Shown in pieces: positions 8,040 through 17,052 of a stretch of DNA of 64,000 nucleotides. The stretch's first letter is position 1. Each line of letters starts with the position of its first letter. The position numbers and the translations under genes were made by a program. Source of the DNA: Nostoc sp. C052 (GTDB lineage Bacteria; Cyanobacteriota; Cyanobacteriia; Cyanobacteriales; Nostocaceae); assembly GCF_013393905.1 (NCBI RefSeq), contig NZ_CP040272.1, positions 6,705,501 through 6,769,500 on the forward strand, in the 5' to 3' direction. Below the pieces are notes generated by a model. The model saw nothing but the letters and a program-made list of their open reading frames with translations, did no database searches and was not told where the DNA came from.

Positions 8040-9433
8040 CCCAACGGCTTTTGCTCGTCCCAGTAGTAAAGTTAAAGAATTTGGTTACAAGTCGTTGGCT
8101 TCGCTATGGCGTACTCGGTGTAGCAGGCAATGCTTTCATCTGGGGGACATCAATTCAGTATTTGAAAGTCACCAAACCGGTCTATACCAGCGAGTTCGGA
8201 CTAATTCTTTCTGCTGCTAGTTTTGGTGTTAACGTTAACCTCCCAGGAATTGGTCAGGCAACATCTTCTAGTGGTTCAGCAATGGGTGGTTCCACTTATG
8301 ATGCTAGAGAAAATTATGAATATGTTTTTACCAGTGAACCAGTTTTAAAAAAAGCCGCTGCGATCGCCAAAATCCCAGAATCACAATTTAGCAAACCCCG
8401 GATCAAACTCTTGGACAACACTACAATCATGAAGTTTGAAGTCACCGGTAGAAGTCCCCAGGAAGCACGTAATAAATGCCTAGCTCTGTATCAAGCTATG
8501 GTTTATCAAGTCAATGCTTTACGATCTGCCGAATTTAGTCAGCGTAAAGAACCTATGCAGAAAACTCTACTTTCCGCCCAACAGAAACTAGAGCAAGCAC
8601 AGAAACACCTCTCGGAATATAAAGTACGTTCTGGTCTAAGTTATCCCGATCAAGTGGGAAATCTATCATCTAATATTGAGCAACTACGACGGCAACGAGC
8701 TGAGGTGAGAGCGCAAGAAAAGTTCACTAGCCAAAAATTGCAGCAGTTGTCCAAAAACTTGGGACTCTTACCCCAAGAAGCAGCAGATGCTTTCCTTCTC
8801 CATGTAGACCAAATTTTTCAACAGAATCTCAAAGACTACAGTGAAGCTACAGCCAGCCTGGAAATTTTAATCACTAAGTTTGGCTCTAACCATCCCCAAG
8901 TGGTGAAGCAAAGTATTAGACAGGAAGCTGCTTTAGCTAGCCTACTTGAACGCAGTGAACTTTTATTAGGAAAACCGATGACAACGTTTACATTAAGCCG
9001 TTTAGCTTTGGCTGTGAACGGATCTGGCCGAGATACTTTATTTCAGAGTTTAGTATCTAATCAATCCGAGCAACAGGGACTCCAAGCCCAGGTAAAAACC
9101 TTAGATTCGGAAATTAAGCGTTTGGAGAAGCGCTTAGAGATTCTCTCAGGGCGACAAGCTAATTTAGAAAACTTGAAGCGAGATGAACAGATTGCAGAAG
9201 CGATGTTTGCCTCTACCCTCACCAAATTAGATTTGGGACAAGGAGATATTTTTGCCGCTTATCCTTTAGTGCAAATGTTAGTAGAGCCTAGTATGCCAGA
9301 TCAACCCACTGCACCAAAAAAGGGTTTTATCTTAGCTGGCTCTGCGGCTGGTTCTGTCTTCTCCACCCTTGGCTTGTTGTTGCTGTGGATTCGTAAACCC
9401 TGGATAGAGAAGTTATCAAAGTGGATATCCTAA
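8036..9433 (+). CDS. Polysaccharide co-polymerase / chain-length protein (Wzc/GumC-like, no kinase)
   Basis: 465 residues. One membrane segment lies near residues 18-35, then a periplasmic Wzz-like domain (KPVYTSEFGLILSAASFGVN), a long coiled coil at about residues 165-375 (QQKLEQAQKHL, LDSEIKRLEKRLEIL) and a second membrane segment near the C-terminus (GFILAGSAAGSVFSTLGLL). The proline-rich PSMPDQPTAPKKG just before the last helix is typical of Wzz/Wzc proteins. The cytoplasmic tyrosine-kinase domain of full Wzc is absent. It controls polymer length and bridges to the Wza-like channel coded immediately upstream. Confidence 0.84.
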   Translation: MTQRLLLVPVVKLKNLVTSRWLRYGVLGVAGNAFIWGTSIQYLKVTKPVYTSEFGLILSAASFGVNVNLPGIGQATSSSGSAMGGSTYDARENYEYVFTSEPVLKKAAAIAKIPESQFSKPRIKLLDNTTIMKFEVTGRSPQEARNKCLALYQAMVYQVNALRSAEFSQRKEPMQKTLLSAQQKLEQAQKHLSEYKVRSGLSYPDQVGNLSSNIEQLRRQRAEVRAQEKFTSQKLQQLSKNLGLLPQEAADAFLLHVDQIFQQNLKDYSEATASLEILITKFGSNHPQVVKQSIRQEAALASLLERSELLLGKPMTTFTLSRLALAVNGSGRDTLFQSLVSNQSEQQGLQAQVKTLDSEIKRLEKRLEILSGRQANLENLKRDEQIAEAMFASTLTKLDLGQGDIFAAYPLVQMLVEPSMPDQPTAPKKGFILAGSAAGSVFSTLGLLLLWIRKPWIEKLSKWIS

Positions 9434-9437
9434 TTCA

Positions 9438-10712
9438 ATGAACAAGAAGCTGACCAAAACAGATGATATCCAGCCAGAGAATATACCCGAAAAAGTAGTT
9501 TTTTGGGCAATATCTAACACTTATTTTTTCTGGGTTGTGGGGGGGCTATATATTGTTGGCTCTTTCGTAGGATGGGTACTGCTACTGTTTTTACTAATTA
9601 AAATTCTGGCTCAAACCAAAAACACACCACCTGATGAGAAAATTTCTATTTCTTGGGTTCTGTGGCTTTGGGTAATTGGGATGTTATTGATGGAAGTAGC
9701 CTTAATAGTTGGACATCTCGATTACAACCTAGAAACAAGTCTGATAATTAAATCTTCCATTGGCTGGGCTAAAGGTTGGGCTGGGCTAGCTCTCTATCCC
9801 TTAGTAGGGTGCTTAAAAATCCGTCCTCAATTAATCTATCGAGCTATTTGCATTGTTGGTTTTCATACCCTACTAATTACTCCTTTTTTACTATTAACTC
9901 CCTCTTTGCATCTACCTGAAATCCTTTATATTTCACCACTAAGAGCTGTAGGCGGGCCTGGTAATGAATTTTTTGACGTACCTCTGTATGAAATTGACGG
10001 TAGCACAGGTGACTTACGCTGGCGGTTATTTACCCCTTGGGGACCTGCATTAGGTTTTGTTGGCAATGTTTACTTCATGCTCGCCTTGCAAGAAAAAAAT
10101 AAAAAATGGCGCTGGTTTGGATTAATTGGCTCAGTATTAATGTGCTTTGTTTGCAAGTCTCGTCTGGCTCAGGTTTGTATTGTAATTATTCCTTTGTTTA
10201 CAACGGTGTTCTCTGGCATGAATCGTCCACGAATATTAATAGGAGTGGGGTTTGCCAGTTACCTCAGCGGCATTTTCTCACCATCGATAATTCTCGCTTT
10301 GAATAATTTTTGGGAAGGATTCAAAGCTGCACGGGCGGGTTCAACACGAGTACGTATGGCACTAAAACGAATTGCGATTTATCGCTGGGAAACTGAGGCT
10401 CCAATTTGGGGACATGGCGTAGTTGAACATGGTCCCCACATTGTTGAACACATGTACATAGGATCACATCATACCTGGGCAGGTCTATTGTTTATTAAGG
10501 GAATTGTCGGGTTTATGGCACTTGCAATTCCAATGGGTTTAAGTTTTATCTATTTATTAATCAAGTCAATGGATAGCAAATGTCCTACTGCTAAAGTTGG
10601 CTTGAGTATTGTGATGATTCTTTTTCTTTATACTTTTGGTGAGAATTTGGAGATATTAGTATATTTATATTGGCCAGGCCTATTAGTTATGGGTATTGCC
10701 TGTCAAGAGTAG
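9438..10712 (+). CDS. O-antigen polymerase/ligase-like membrane protein (Wzy-like)
   Basis: 424 residues with 10-12 predicted membrane segments and a large extracytoplasmic loop (about residues 280-340) ending in a GHGVVEHGPH motif. The arginine-rich KAARAGSTRVRMALKRIAIY before it matches the loop where Wzy/WaaL proteins carry conserved Arg and His. It starts 4 bases after the chain-length gene. Inferred role: polymerising or ligating the flipped repeat units. Sequence alone cannot separate Wzy from a ligase. Confidence 0.78.
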   Translation: MNKKLTKTDDIQPENIPEKVVFWAISNTYFFWVVGGLYIVGSFVGWVLLLFLLIKILAQTKNTPPDEKISISWVLWLWVIGMLLMEVALIVGHLDYNLETSLIIKSSIGWAKGWAGLALYPLVGCLKIRPQLIYRAICIVGFHTLLITPFLLLTPSLHLPEILYISPLRAVGGPGNEFFDVPLYEIDGSTGDLRWRLFTPWGPALGFVGNVYFMLALQEKNKKWRWFGLIGSVLMCFVCKSRLAQVCIVIIPLFTTVFSGMNRPRILIGVGFASYLSGIFSPSIILALNNFWEGFKAARAGSTRVRMALKRIAIYRWETEAPIWGHGVVEHGPHIVEHMYIGSHHTWAGLLFIKGIVGFMALAIPMGLSFIYLLIKSMDSKCPTAKVGLSIVMILFLYTFGENLEILVYLYWPGLLVMGIACQE

Positions 10713-10963
10713 GTAATTTCCTGAAGGGGCGACATGAAGCCTATAAAGCTGACTGTATAAGTTTCATAGCTCTCATCCATAGTTCTACTTCTATCCCGGT
10801 CATGACCAAGATGTCTTTCAATACTTGTCGGGTTTTGAGGAAAAGGGGAAGGGGGAAGGTTTCCCCCAATACCCGCACCCGAATCATTCCGCAATCGCTT
10901 TTAGCCAACAATTGCGCTCTCACTGTTCTCCACACTACCGATAAATAGGAAACGTTATGCCAT

Positions 10964-11110
10964 TAGTAGTCTGCCAACCCAAAAATGCTAAGTGAGTACT
11001 GGGGAAAGGGGTAAGGGATTTGAAACCTTTCCCCCCGCCCCTTATCCCCAGAGGGGACCCCACCTTCCCCCTTACCCTTTACCCCGCCAAGTTCACTTGG
11101 CGAACTATTA
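10964..11110. mobile_element. Second copy of the TAGTAGTCTGCCAA MITE
   Basis: Same left end (TAGTAGTCTGCCAACCC) and right end (TTCACTTGGCGAACTA) as the copy inside the glycosyltransferase gene at 1437-1567, again bounded by TA. It is about 16 bases longer because the C-rich middle is expanded. Here it lies between genes. Confidence 0.82.
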
Positions 11111-11227
11111 GGTTGAAAAATTCTCCTATTCCTTTCCCTACAACAGATTAATTCCTCTTGCTATCTCAAAATGAGCGAACGTACAGTTATTACTCTCGTC
11201 AGATTAAATTTGAAACCCTATTTTGGC

Positions 11228-11279
11228 GTTAGTCCGCGCAGGTGGGCGAGAGTTTATGTAGCCGCGATTTATAATCGCT
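11228..11279. repeat. Dispersed repeat with TTTATGTAGCCGCGA core
   Basis: The stretch has GTTAGTCCGCG followed by TTTATGTAGCCGCGA and a GCGATTTATAATCGC palindrome. The reverse strand at 58404-58457 has the same order of blocks, so this is one interspersed family. Confidence 0.7.
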
Positions 11280-11458
11280 TGGATTATTCTCTCTCCAGAG
11301 TCATAGAAGAGCATTAGTTATAATTCCCGAATCTATGCAGAAAGCCTAAAAACCCCTCCCGTCTGCACCTCTGCGGACAACCATGATAAGTCTTTAACCG
11401 GACATGACATAACCCATAAGTATGAAACCCTGCACCTTTTTGACGGATTGCCAAAAAA

Positions 11459-13300
11459 TTAATCTGGACGCTGTTGAGTTAGAACTTGATAGGCATAATT
11501 GAAATCATCAGTAGTAATCCTGATTTCAGTTGGCTCTATCAATCCTTGGGAGCGGAAGCGCCGAATTGCTTCTACCGCCGCTTGATTGCACAGTAAAGTT
11601 AAATCTGCACCATTCCAGTCTTGAGTCATCTCTGCCCAATAGTTTAAATCTACATCTTGTAGGGGTCGTCCTTGACTATGGACTTGCAGAATTGACAAGC
11701 GACTAGCTAAATCTGGTAAATCTACCTTCATTTGTAAATCCAAGCGTCCAGCTCGTAACAAAGCTGGGTCAAGGGCATCAGGTCGATTCGTCGCCCCAAT
11801 CACCAAGATAGTGCTTCCCACTTCTATACCATCCAACTCAGTCAGTAATTGACCGACTACGCGATCGCTCACTCCCGAATCACCATTGTAACTGCCGCGT
11901 GCCGGCGCTAAAGTATCAATTTCATCAATAAATACTACACAAGGCTCCGCCTGACGCGCCTTAGCAAATAATTCTCGCACCGCTTGTTCGCTGGCACCTA
12001 CCCAACGAGTGAGTAATTCCGGGCCATTGACACCAATAAAATTCGCCCTAGCTTGGGAAGCGACAGCTTTGGCTAATAAAGTCTTACCTGTCCCCGGTGG
12101 CCCCCACAATAAGATTCCCTTGGGTGCTAGTGCTTTCGTTTGGAGGTAAAGTTCTGGATAGAGAAGCGCTCCTTCCACTGATTCTCGTAGGGTTTCCTTA
12201 ATCTTATCCAAACCGCCAATATCTTCCCAAGCGATATGGGGAACTTCCACTTCCACACTCCGCAACACAGCTGGTTTAATTTCTTTGAGTGCTTGTAAAA
12301 AGTCGGTTTGGTTAACTGTCATGTTTTCGGGGATTTGTCCCTCAATCGAAGGAATTTGCCGACGCAAGGCTATGTAAGCAGCTTTTTGACAAACAGCTTT
12401 CAAGTCCGCTCCCACAAATCCTACAGCCCCTTCGGCAATGACATCTAGGTTAACCGTTTCATCCAAAGGCATCGCACGGGTGAGAATTTCCAGAATATCT
12501 CTGCGTCCTTTAGCATCTGGAATCCGAAACTGAACTTCGCGGTCAAATCGGCCAGGACGACGCAAAGCTGGGTCAAGATGGTCTGGGCGGTTCGTGGCAG
12601 CCAGAACAATCACACCTTGGCTGTGAGAAAAACCATCCATCAGACCCAGTAGTTGAGCTACAACCCGTTTTTCCACCTCACCTTCTACAGAATTGCGGTC
12701 TGGAGCTAGACTATCGATTTCATCAATGAAGATAATACAAGGAGCATTCTTAGCAGCTTTCTCAAAGATGCCGCGCAATCTTTGCTCGGCTTCACCGTAG
12801 TATTTACCGATGATTTCCGGCCCCACAATAGCAATGTAATTAACGCCGAGTTCTTCAGCTAAAGCACGCGCAGTCAGGGTTTTACCAGTACCTGGAGGGC
12901 CAACTAAAAGTACACCCCTGGTTGGTTCCAGACCCAGTTTAGCCAGCAGGTCAGGGCGTTTTAAGGGAATAGCAATGAGTTCTTTGAGTTCTTTAAGAAT
13001 CTCATTAAGTCCCCCGATATCTTTCAAAGCATTACCAGAAGGAGAATCAGGTGGTGGAACAATGTCAGGTGCAGCTCCATTCCCTGCATCAGAATTAGGA
13101 GAGGGTTGGGTGCGGATACGGCTTGTGCCAATATCGTTAGCCATATTATTAGGACGCGGGATATTCCCAGACCGAGGAATATTGCTCATAGAACGGGAGT
13201 TAATCTGAAAATCTGTCTTAATTTCTCCCTTTTCTACTTTTTCTTCTAAAGTCTTAACTAATTCAATTAACTGTTCAAATCCCTTGAATAAATCACTCAT
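11459..13300 (-). CDS. Double-AAA ATPase (CDC48/VCP-like) next to the gas-vesicle genes
   Basis: 613 residues. The N-terminal ~100 residues begin with a short coiled coil (FEQLIELVKTLEEKVEKGEI), followed by a low-complexity linker. Two AAA modules follow: the first has GPPGTGKT, IIFIDEIDSLAP and an arginine finger in RPGRFDR; the second has GPPGTGKT, VVFIDEIDTLAP and LLRAGRLD. Both look catalytically complete. The order matches CDC48/p97, but the usual N-terminal substrate-binding domain is replaced by the short coiled coil. It follows the ArsA-like gene by 37 bases and is the last gene of a leftward gvpW-ArsA-AAA run. Inferred role: remodelling or unfolding gas-vesicle proteins, shown only by position. 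Confidence 0.86.
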   Translation of the reverse strand: MSDLFKGFEQLIELVKTLEEKVEKGEIKTDFQINSRSMSNIPRSGNIPRPNNMANDIGTSRIRTQPSPNSDAGNGAAPDIVPPPDSPSGNALKDIGGLNEILKELKELIAIPLKRPDLLAKLGLEPTRGVLLVGPPGTGKTLTARALAEELGVNYIAIVGPEIIGKYYGEAEQRLRGIFEKAAKNAPCIIFIDEIDSLAPDRNSVEGEVEKRVVAQLLGLMDGFSHSQGVIVLAATNRPDHLDPALRRPGRFDREVQFRIPDAKGRRDILEILTRAMPLDETVNLDVIAEGAVGFVGADLKAVCQKAAYIALRRQIPSIEGQIPENMTVNQTDFLQALKEIKPAVLRSVEVEVPHIAWEDIGGLDKIKETLRESVEGALLYPELYLQTKALAPKGILLWGPPGTGKTLLAKAVASQARANFIGVNGPELLTRWVGASEQAVRELFAKARQAEPCVVFIDEIDTLAPARGSYNGDSGVSDRVVGQLLTELDGIEVGSTILVIGATNRPDALDPALLRAGRLDLQMKVDLPDLASRLSILQVHSQGRPLQDVDLNYWAEMTQDWNGADLTLLCNQAAVEAIRRFRSQGLIEPTEIRITTDDFNYAYQVLTQQRPD

Positions 13301-13337
13301 ACAATAACTCCAAAAATTTACTTTAATTTTGCCCTAT

Positions 13338-15242
13338 TCATCTTTTATTCTTAGTCAATTCCTCAACTTCAAATAAAAGATTTGCCGCTCCCTGAATCCG
13401 GGCTATAGGCTCCACAGAACGGGGTAAACCAGGTAGCCGAATCATAGTTTGCTCTGGAAATAGACTGCCATCAATTTCTACCTCTCGACTGTAACGATTC
13501 TGAACTATATAATGCTGATTAACACCCATATTTTTTAGAGACTCTGTTAAGCGGATGTGTTCAGATATGATTGCAACTTCCGACTGAATTACACCAATAA
13601 ATTGAGTATGTTGAGGATTTTTTAACTTTTTTTGTGCTTGTACAACTTGTTGGCGTAAATGTCGTAACCTTCCAATAAAATCAACTCTACCCAAAACATC
13701 TTGATATTTGATCCATAGTTTAAATATCCAAGATAACCAATCACCTAAAGCCGATGGCATTTCTAAAAATTGGAGAAGATGGCCGGTTGGTGCTGTATCT
13801 AAAATAATTAAATCTTGCTGCTTACTGTCCAATAAATCCATCACAGTAATTAGGGCTAGCATCTCATCAATACCTGGTAAAGCTTGAGACATAATCTGCC
13901 GCCATGCCTCTGGAACATAAGCAACATTAACTGTTGTCTCTGTTTGCGAACCTTCACCACTAATCATATCCGCTAATTCCCAAAGATAATCTGCCCGAAA
14001 TTTTTCTAAAACTTGATGAGCATCAATTTCTTGCCCACTCAAATTAGATGCTAAAGATATAGGCTCATGTCCTAGATTTGTCCCAAAAGCATCTCCTAAA
14101 GAATGCGCTGGGTCTATAGAAATGACCCGAATATTTTTATCTGGATGTTGCTGGGAACAAGCCCAAGCGATAGCCGCTCCTACTGTCGTTTTCCCTACAC
14201 CTCCTTTACCGCCAACAATAATTAATTGGCATCCTTCATTAAGAAAATCATGAAAGCTAGGTAAAACTTTAGCAGGCCATTGAATAAGTGGCGGTGGAGC
14301 AAGTTCAACACTTGCTATTTGTTTAATTTGGGATGCTAGAGAATCTAAAGCCACCTCGCCCAAGGGTTCTACCCTCTGCTGGGGTAAGGTAAAAACAGGG
14401 TAATTAGGGCTAAGTTCTAAGTATTTTTTAAGTAGATTTTGCTGTTCAGCATAACGGTCTGGTTCTAGCTCCGAATTTAGCAAAATTCGATTGATGAATA
14501 ATCCGGCATAAGGAACTTCTAACGTTTCTAAACTATTTAGAAACCGCTCAGTTTCTAAATAGCACATTGGTTCAGAGATACCTACCACCAAACAACCTGT
14601 AAATTTTTCATCTTGCAGTAAGCGTCTGCCTTCTGCTAATTCGGTTTTCATGTCTACTAAAAAGTTATCGACTTCATCAGCCGTATAACTACCTGAAAAA
14701 GTTTTGGTGATTACCCGATGTTTTTCTTGAAACAATTCTAAGGAATTTAAAATGACATCTAAAAAATCTTTTAAGCCTAATAAATTTAAGGTATGTCCAG
14801 AAGGAGCCATGTCTATAACTACACGATCTACCTTTTTCTCAGACAGCAAACGTTCAATTTCTAGCAATCCCATTAATTCATTTAAACCAGGCCAATTCAA
14901 ATCCCATACTGGTGCTAAATCTCCTCCATCAGCTAAACTACCACGCTCTACCAGCATTTCTAAAAAGTGGCTATATTTGGCTTTAAATGCCAACAACAGT
15001 TTTTGTGCATCCAATGCCTGAACGCTCAAGTTAGGTAAATCTGTTAATGGTAAAGCAATATCTTTAACTTCTGATTGCAATACATCACCTAAAGAGTGTG
15101 CAGGATCTGTAGAAATTAACAGAATTTTTTCTTCAGGAAACTTTCTCGCCCAATAACGTGCAAAACTGCAAGAAATGGTAGTTTTACCAACTCCACCCTT
15201 ACCACTAAACATAACTAGATGCAACGAGTCGTAGTAGTTCAT
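13338..15242 (-). CDS. Tandem ArsA/Get3-type ATPase
   Basis: 634 residues with two ArsA modules in one chain. Module 1 has GKGGVGKTT near residue 15, STDPAHSLGD and VIDMAPSGHTLNLL; module 2 has GKGGVGKTT near residue 345, SIDPAHSLGD and ILDTAPTGHLLQFL. ArsA of arsenite pumps and eukaryotic Get3 (tail-anchored protein targeting) share these motifs. There is no arsenic gene nearby, and I do not see the clustered cysteines of arsenite-binding ArsA. It lies between gvpW and the double-AAA gene, with 37-base gaps on both sides, so all three are probably one transcript. Inferred role: chaperoning hydrophobic gas-vesicle subunits. Confidence 0.85.
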   Translation of the reverse strand: MNYYDSLHLVMFSGKGGVGKTTISCSFARYWARKFPEEKILLISTDPAHSLGDVLQSEVKDIALPLTDLPNLSVQALDAQKLLLAFKAKYSHFLEMLVERGSLADGGDLAPVWDLNWPGLNELMGLLEIERLLSEKKVDRVVIDMAPSGHTLNLLGLKDFLDVILNSLELFQEKHRVITKTFSGSYTADEVDNFLVDMKTELAEGRRLLQDEKFTGCLVVGISEPMCYLETERFLNSLETLEVPYAGLFINRILLNSELEPDRYAEQQNLLKKYLELSPNYPVFTLPQQRVEPLGEVALDSLASQIKQIASVELAPPPLIQWPAKVLPSFHDFLNEGCQLIIVGGKGGVGKTTVGAAIAWACSQQHPDKNIRVISIDPAHSLGDAFGTNLGHEPISLASNLSGQEIDAHQVLEKFRADYLWELADMISGEGSQTETTVNVAYVPEAWRQIMSQALPGIDEMLALITVMDLLDSKQQDLIILDTAPTGHLLQFLEMPSALGDWLSWIFKLWIKYQDVLGRVDFIGRLRHLRQQVVQAQKKLKNPQHTQFIGVIQSEVAIISEHIRLTESLKNMGVNQHYIVQNRYSREVEIDGSLFPEQTMIRLPGLPRSVEPIARIQGAANLLFEVEELTKNKR

Positions 15243-15279
15243 ACTTAAAAAGTCCTTGAAAAAAAGTTGTGGGTAAGAA

Positions 15280-15963
15280 TTAAATAAAGTGATAAGGGGG
15301 AAGAGGTTCTCCCAAGATTAAATTCCAATGAGGGCATTTTTCTTTCAAGCTTAATACTTGTTTTAAAAGTAAAGCTTTATCATGGCGATCAACTAAAAGA
15401 TGAAGCCGTACTTCTTCTGCATGATCTTGAACGATCGCAGATGATTGATAAGTTTCCGTAATTAAATTAATTAGATGGCATTTTTCCTCATTTTGGGCAG
15501 CAAAAAAGCTTTTTTGCTGTTCATAATATTGTTTTTTAGCCAAAAAATAATCTTTTCCATTTGCCCCAGATGGCTTGGCAAGTTCTTCAACTTTATGGGG
15601 AATGACCTTTAAAGTATATTCGTTTTTTCCCTGAATGTTATTTAGTTTCTCTTGATACTCCTGAGCATTGGATTCTATATGATTTAGCAATGTATCTTCA
15701 GAAATAAAATAAGTGCCAAAACGCAAAGGTAAAACTGTCATTTGACGAAATAGTTCACAGATAACGCGATCGTGGGCTAAAACCATTTTGATGACTTGCT
15801 CATCGTTATTTTGGTTTGATTCTAAAGATATTCCAGGTTCTACAACGGCTGAGATGTTCTTGCCATTAATCAGGAGTAATTCACCAAGATTGCCAGATGG
15901 CAAATTCACAGAAAAATCAGGAGTATTGAAAAATGCGTAAGTGTAGAAATTCTGCGATCGCAT
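15280..15963 (-). CDS. gvpW: Gas vesicle protein GvpW (GvpF/L family)
   Basis: 227 residues of the GvpF/GvpL family. The start FYTYAFFNTPDF is the first ferredoxin-like strand and MTVLPLRFGTYF is the family's most conserved block (compare TLLPLRFGLVV in GvpF at 17053). It is more diverged than GvpF, as GvpW is in other cyanobacterial clusters. GvpF/L proteins are minor shell or nucleation components binding GvpA. It is transcribed leftward, divergently from the gvpV-like gene, and leads into the two ATPase genes. Confidence 0.8.
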   Translation of the reverse strand: MRSQNFYTYAFFNTPDFSVNLPSGNLGELLLINGKNISAVVEPGISLESNQNNDEQVIKMVLAHDRVICELFRQMTVLPLRFGTYFISEDTLLNHIESNAQEYQEKLNNIQGKNEYTLKVIPHKVEELAKPSGANGKDYFLAKKQYYEQQKSFFAAQNEEKCHLINLITETYQSSAIVQDHAEEVRLHLLVDRHDKALLLKQVLSLKEKCPHWNLILGEPLPPYHFI

Positions 15964-16085
15964 GATTTTAACCAGATAAAAAACTTAACAATAACCTATA
16001 GTAGCTAAAACAATCATCTTGGCATAAAAATAAAAAAAGTGCTGGATTTTATCAATCTATTTACATTATTAAAATCTTAGTTATA

Positions 16086-16427
16086 ATGCTATCAAATATC
16101 CAGGCTAACACCATGAGAAAAATTCGTAACCAAGGAATCATTAGACCTAAAATTAGCACCATGCCTCGCAATCAATCTGAGGCATCTAATCAATTAGAGC
16201 TTTATAAGCTAATCACAGAAAAGCAAAGAATTAAGCAAGAATTAGCTTTTATTGAGCAGCGAAAAGTGCTACTTACAAAACGCTTATCTACACTTCAAAA
16301 CCAGATAGATACGACAGAAAACAATATTAAGCAGTTACGTGATACTGAGTCAGGAGTTCCTCCGGTAGCGCGTCCAAAAATATTCGCTGAAACTAAGAAC
16401 TACCAGGCTTTTGATATTGAATACTAA
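16086..16427 (+). CDS. gvpV: Small coiled-coil protein, GvpV-like, inverted in the cluster
   Basis: 113 residues, basic at the N-terminus (RNQGIIRPKISTMPRNQ), then a coiled coil from about residue 40 to 85 (LYKLITEKQRIKQELAFIEQ). Cyanobacterial gas-vesicle clusters usually carry a small coiled-coil GvpV between gvpG and gvpW, which is where this lies, but here it is on the opposite strand. The start could also be the ATG at 16113; no clear Shine-Dalgarno decides. A strong hairpin terminator follows 50 bases after the stop. The symbol rests on position and general character, so it is less certain than the other gvp names. Confidence 0.62.
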   Translation: MLSNIQANTMRKIRNQGIIRPKISTMPRNQSEASNQLELYKLITEKQRIKQELAFIEQRKVLLTKRLSTLQNQIDTTENNIKQLRDTESGVPPVARPKIFAETKNYQAFDIEY

Positions 16428-16477
16428 GCTCTAAAGCCTTACCAATTTAGTTGAAATAAGAACAAAAATTAAACAAC

Positions 16478-16516
16478 TAACCCGCGAAAGCGGGTTATTA
16501 ATTGTTTAATTTTTTA
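16478..16516. terminator. Terminator hairpin between convergent gvpV-like gene and gvpG
   Basis: TAACCCGC-GAAA-GCGGGTTA is a perfect 8-bp stem with a GAAA tetraloop, followed on the + strand by TTAATTGTTTAATTTTTT. Outer arms AATTAAACAA and TTGTTTAATT extend the pairing. It should stop rightward transcription from the gvpV-like gene and possibly leftward transcription from gvpG. Confidence 0.85.
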
Positions 16517-16657
16517 GATTACCTAGCTAGAGGTAAATAAATCAAATTTTGTAGTCATAAGCTTAGTATCCAGGACTGAATAAAAAACTAATTTCTCACC
16601 TTTAGCCTCTAGATTTTTCATCCGTTATAAGTATATACAACTTATAAAAGCTACTTA

Positions 16658-17041
16658 TTATGGTGATAAAACTAGATTTTCATTGCCTTCATATTCTTTT
16701 ACAAATACGCCTTGTTCTTGGTAAACTTGATTTTCTTCAGATACATCTATAAACTCAGATTGCACTAAATAATCTTCTTCCTCTTCCGACTCTAGAGCTA
16801 GGCGAGACTCTTCTTCCAATTCCAAAGCTTGAATTTTCAAGAGAAGTTCTTCTTCTTGAGCATCAAATTCTTCTTCCGACAATTCGCCCATATCAAATTT
16901 CAATTGCAGACTTAATAATTGTTTATGGAGATTTTCCTGAGCATCATATTCAGTATTAGTCCGCTCTTGAATTTGTTCTCCAATCCACATAAGTCCACTA
17001 ATTGGGCCCATGACTGGTAATAGTAAGATTTTCCCTAGCAT
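16658..17041 (-). CDS. gvpG: Gas vesicle protein GvpG
   Basis: 127 residues. The hydrophobic N-terminus (LLLPVMGPISGLMWIGEQI) followed by LHKQLLSLQLKFDMGELSEE is the GvpG signature, then a very acidic tail (EEESRLALESEEEEDY). GvpG is about 80-100 residues in most species; the acidic tail makes this one longer. It is an accessory protein of gas-vesicle assembly. The start lies 11 bases after the gvpF stop, in the same leftward run. Confidence 0.86.
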   Translation of the reverse strand: MLGKILLLPVMGPISGLMWIGEQIQERTNTEYDAQENLHKQLLSLQLKFDMGELSEEEFDAQEEELLLKIQALELEEESRLALESEEEEDYLVQSEFIDVSEENQVYQEQGVFVKEYEGNENLVLSP

Positions 17042-17052
17042 AATCTTGGCTC

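Larger units (their letters stand above)
10713..11458. other. Intergenic region made largely of repeats
   Basis: No credible gene in about 750 bases. It holds a G-rich GGGGAAGGGGGAA stretch near 10843, a full MITE copy (10964-11110) and a palindromic cyanobacterial repeat (11228-11279). Short open frames here are coded by repeats and lack family features. Confidence 0.7.

Noticed and set aside
10670..10948. Short frames after the Wzy-like gene on both strands
   Set aside because: They overlap each other and the end of the Wzy-like gene, and run into repeats; no coding character.
13338..15242. Reading the ArsA-like gene as an arsenite pump ATPase
   Set aside because: No arsB, arsR or arsC nearby and no clustered metal-binding Cys; gas-vesicle context is stronger.
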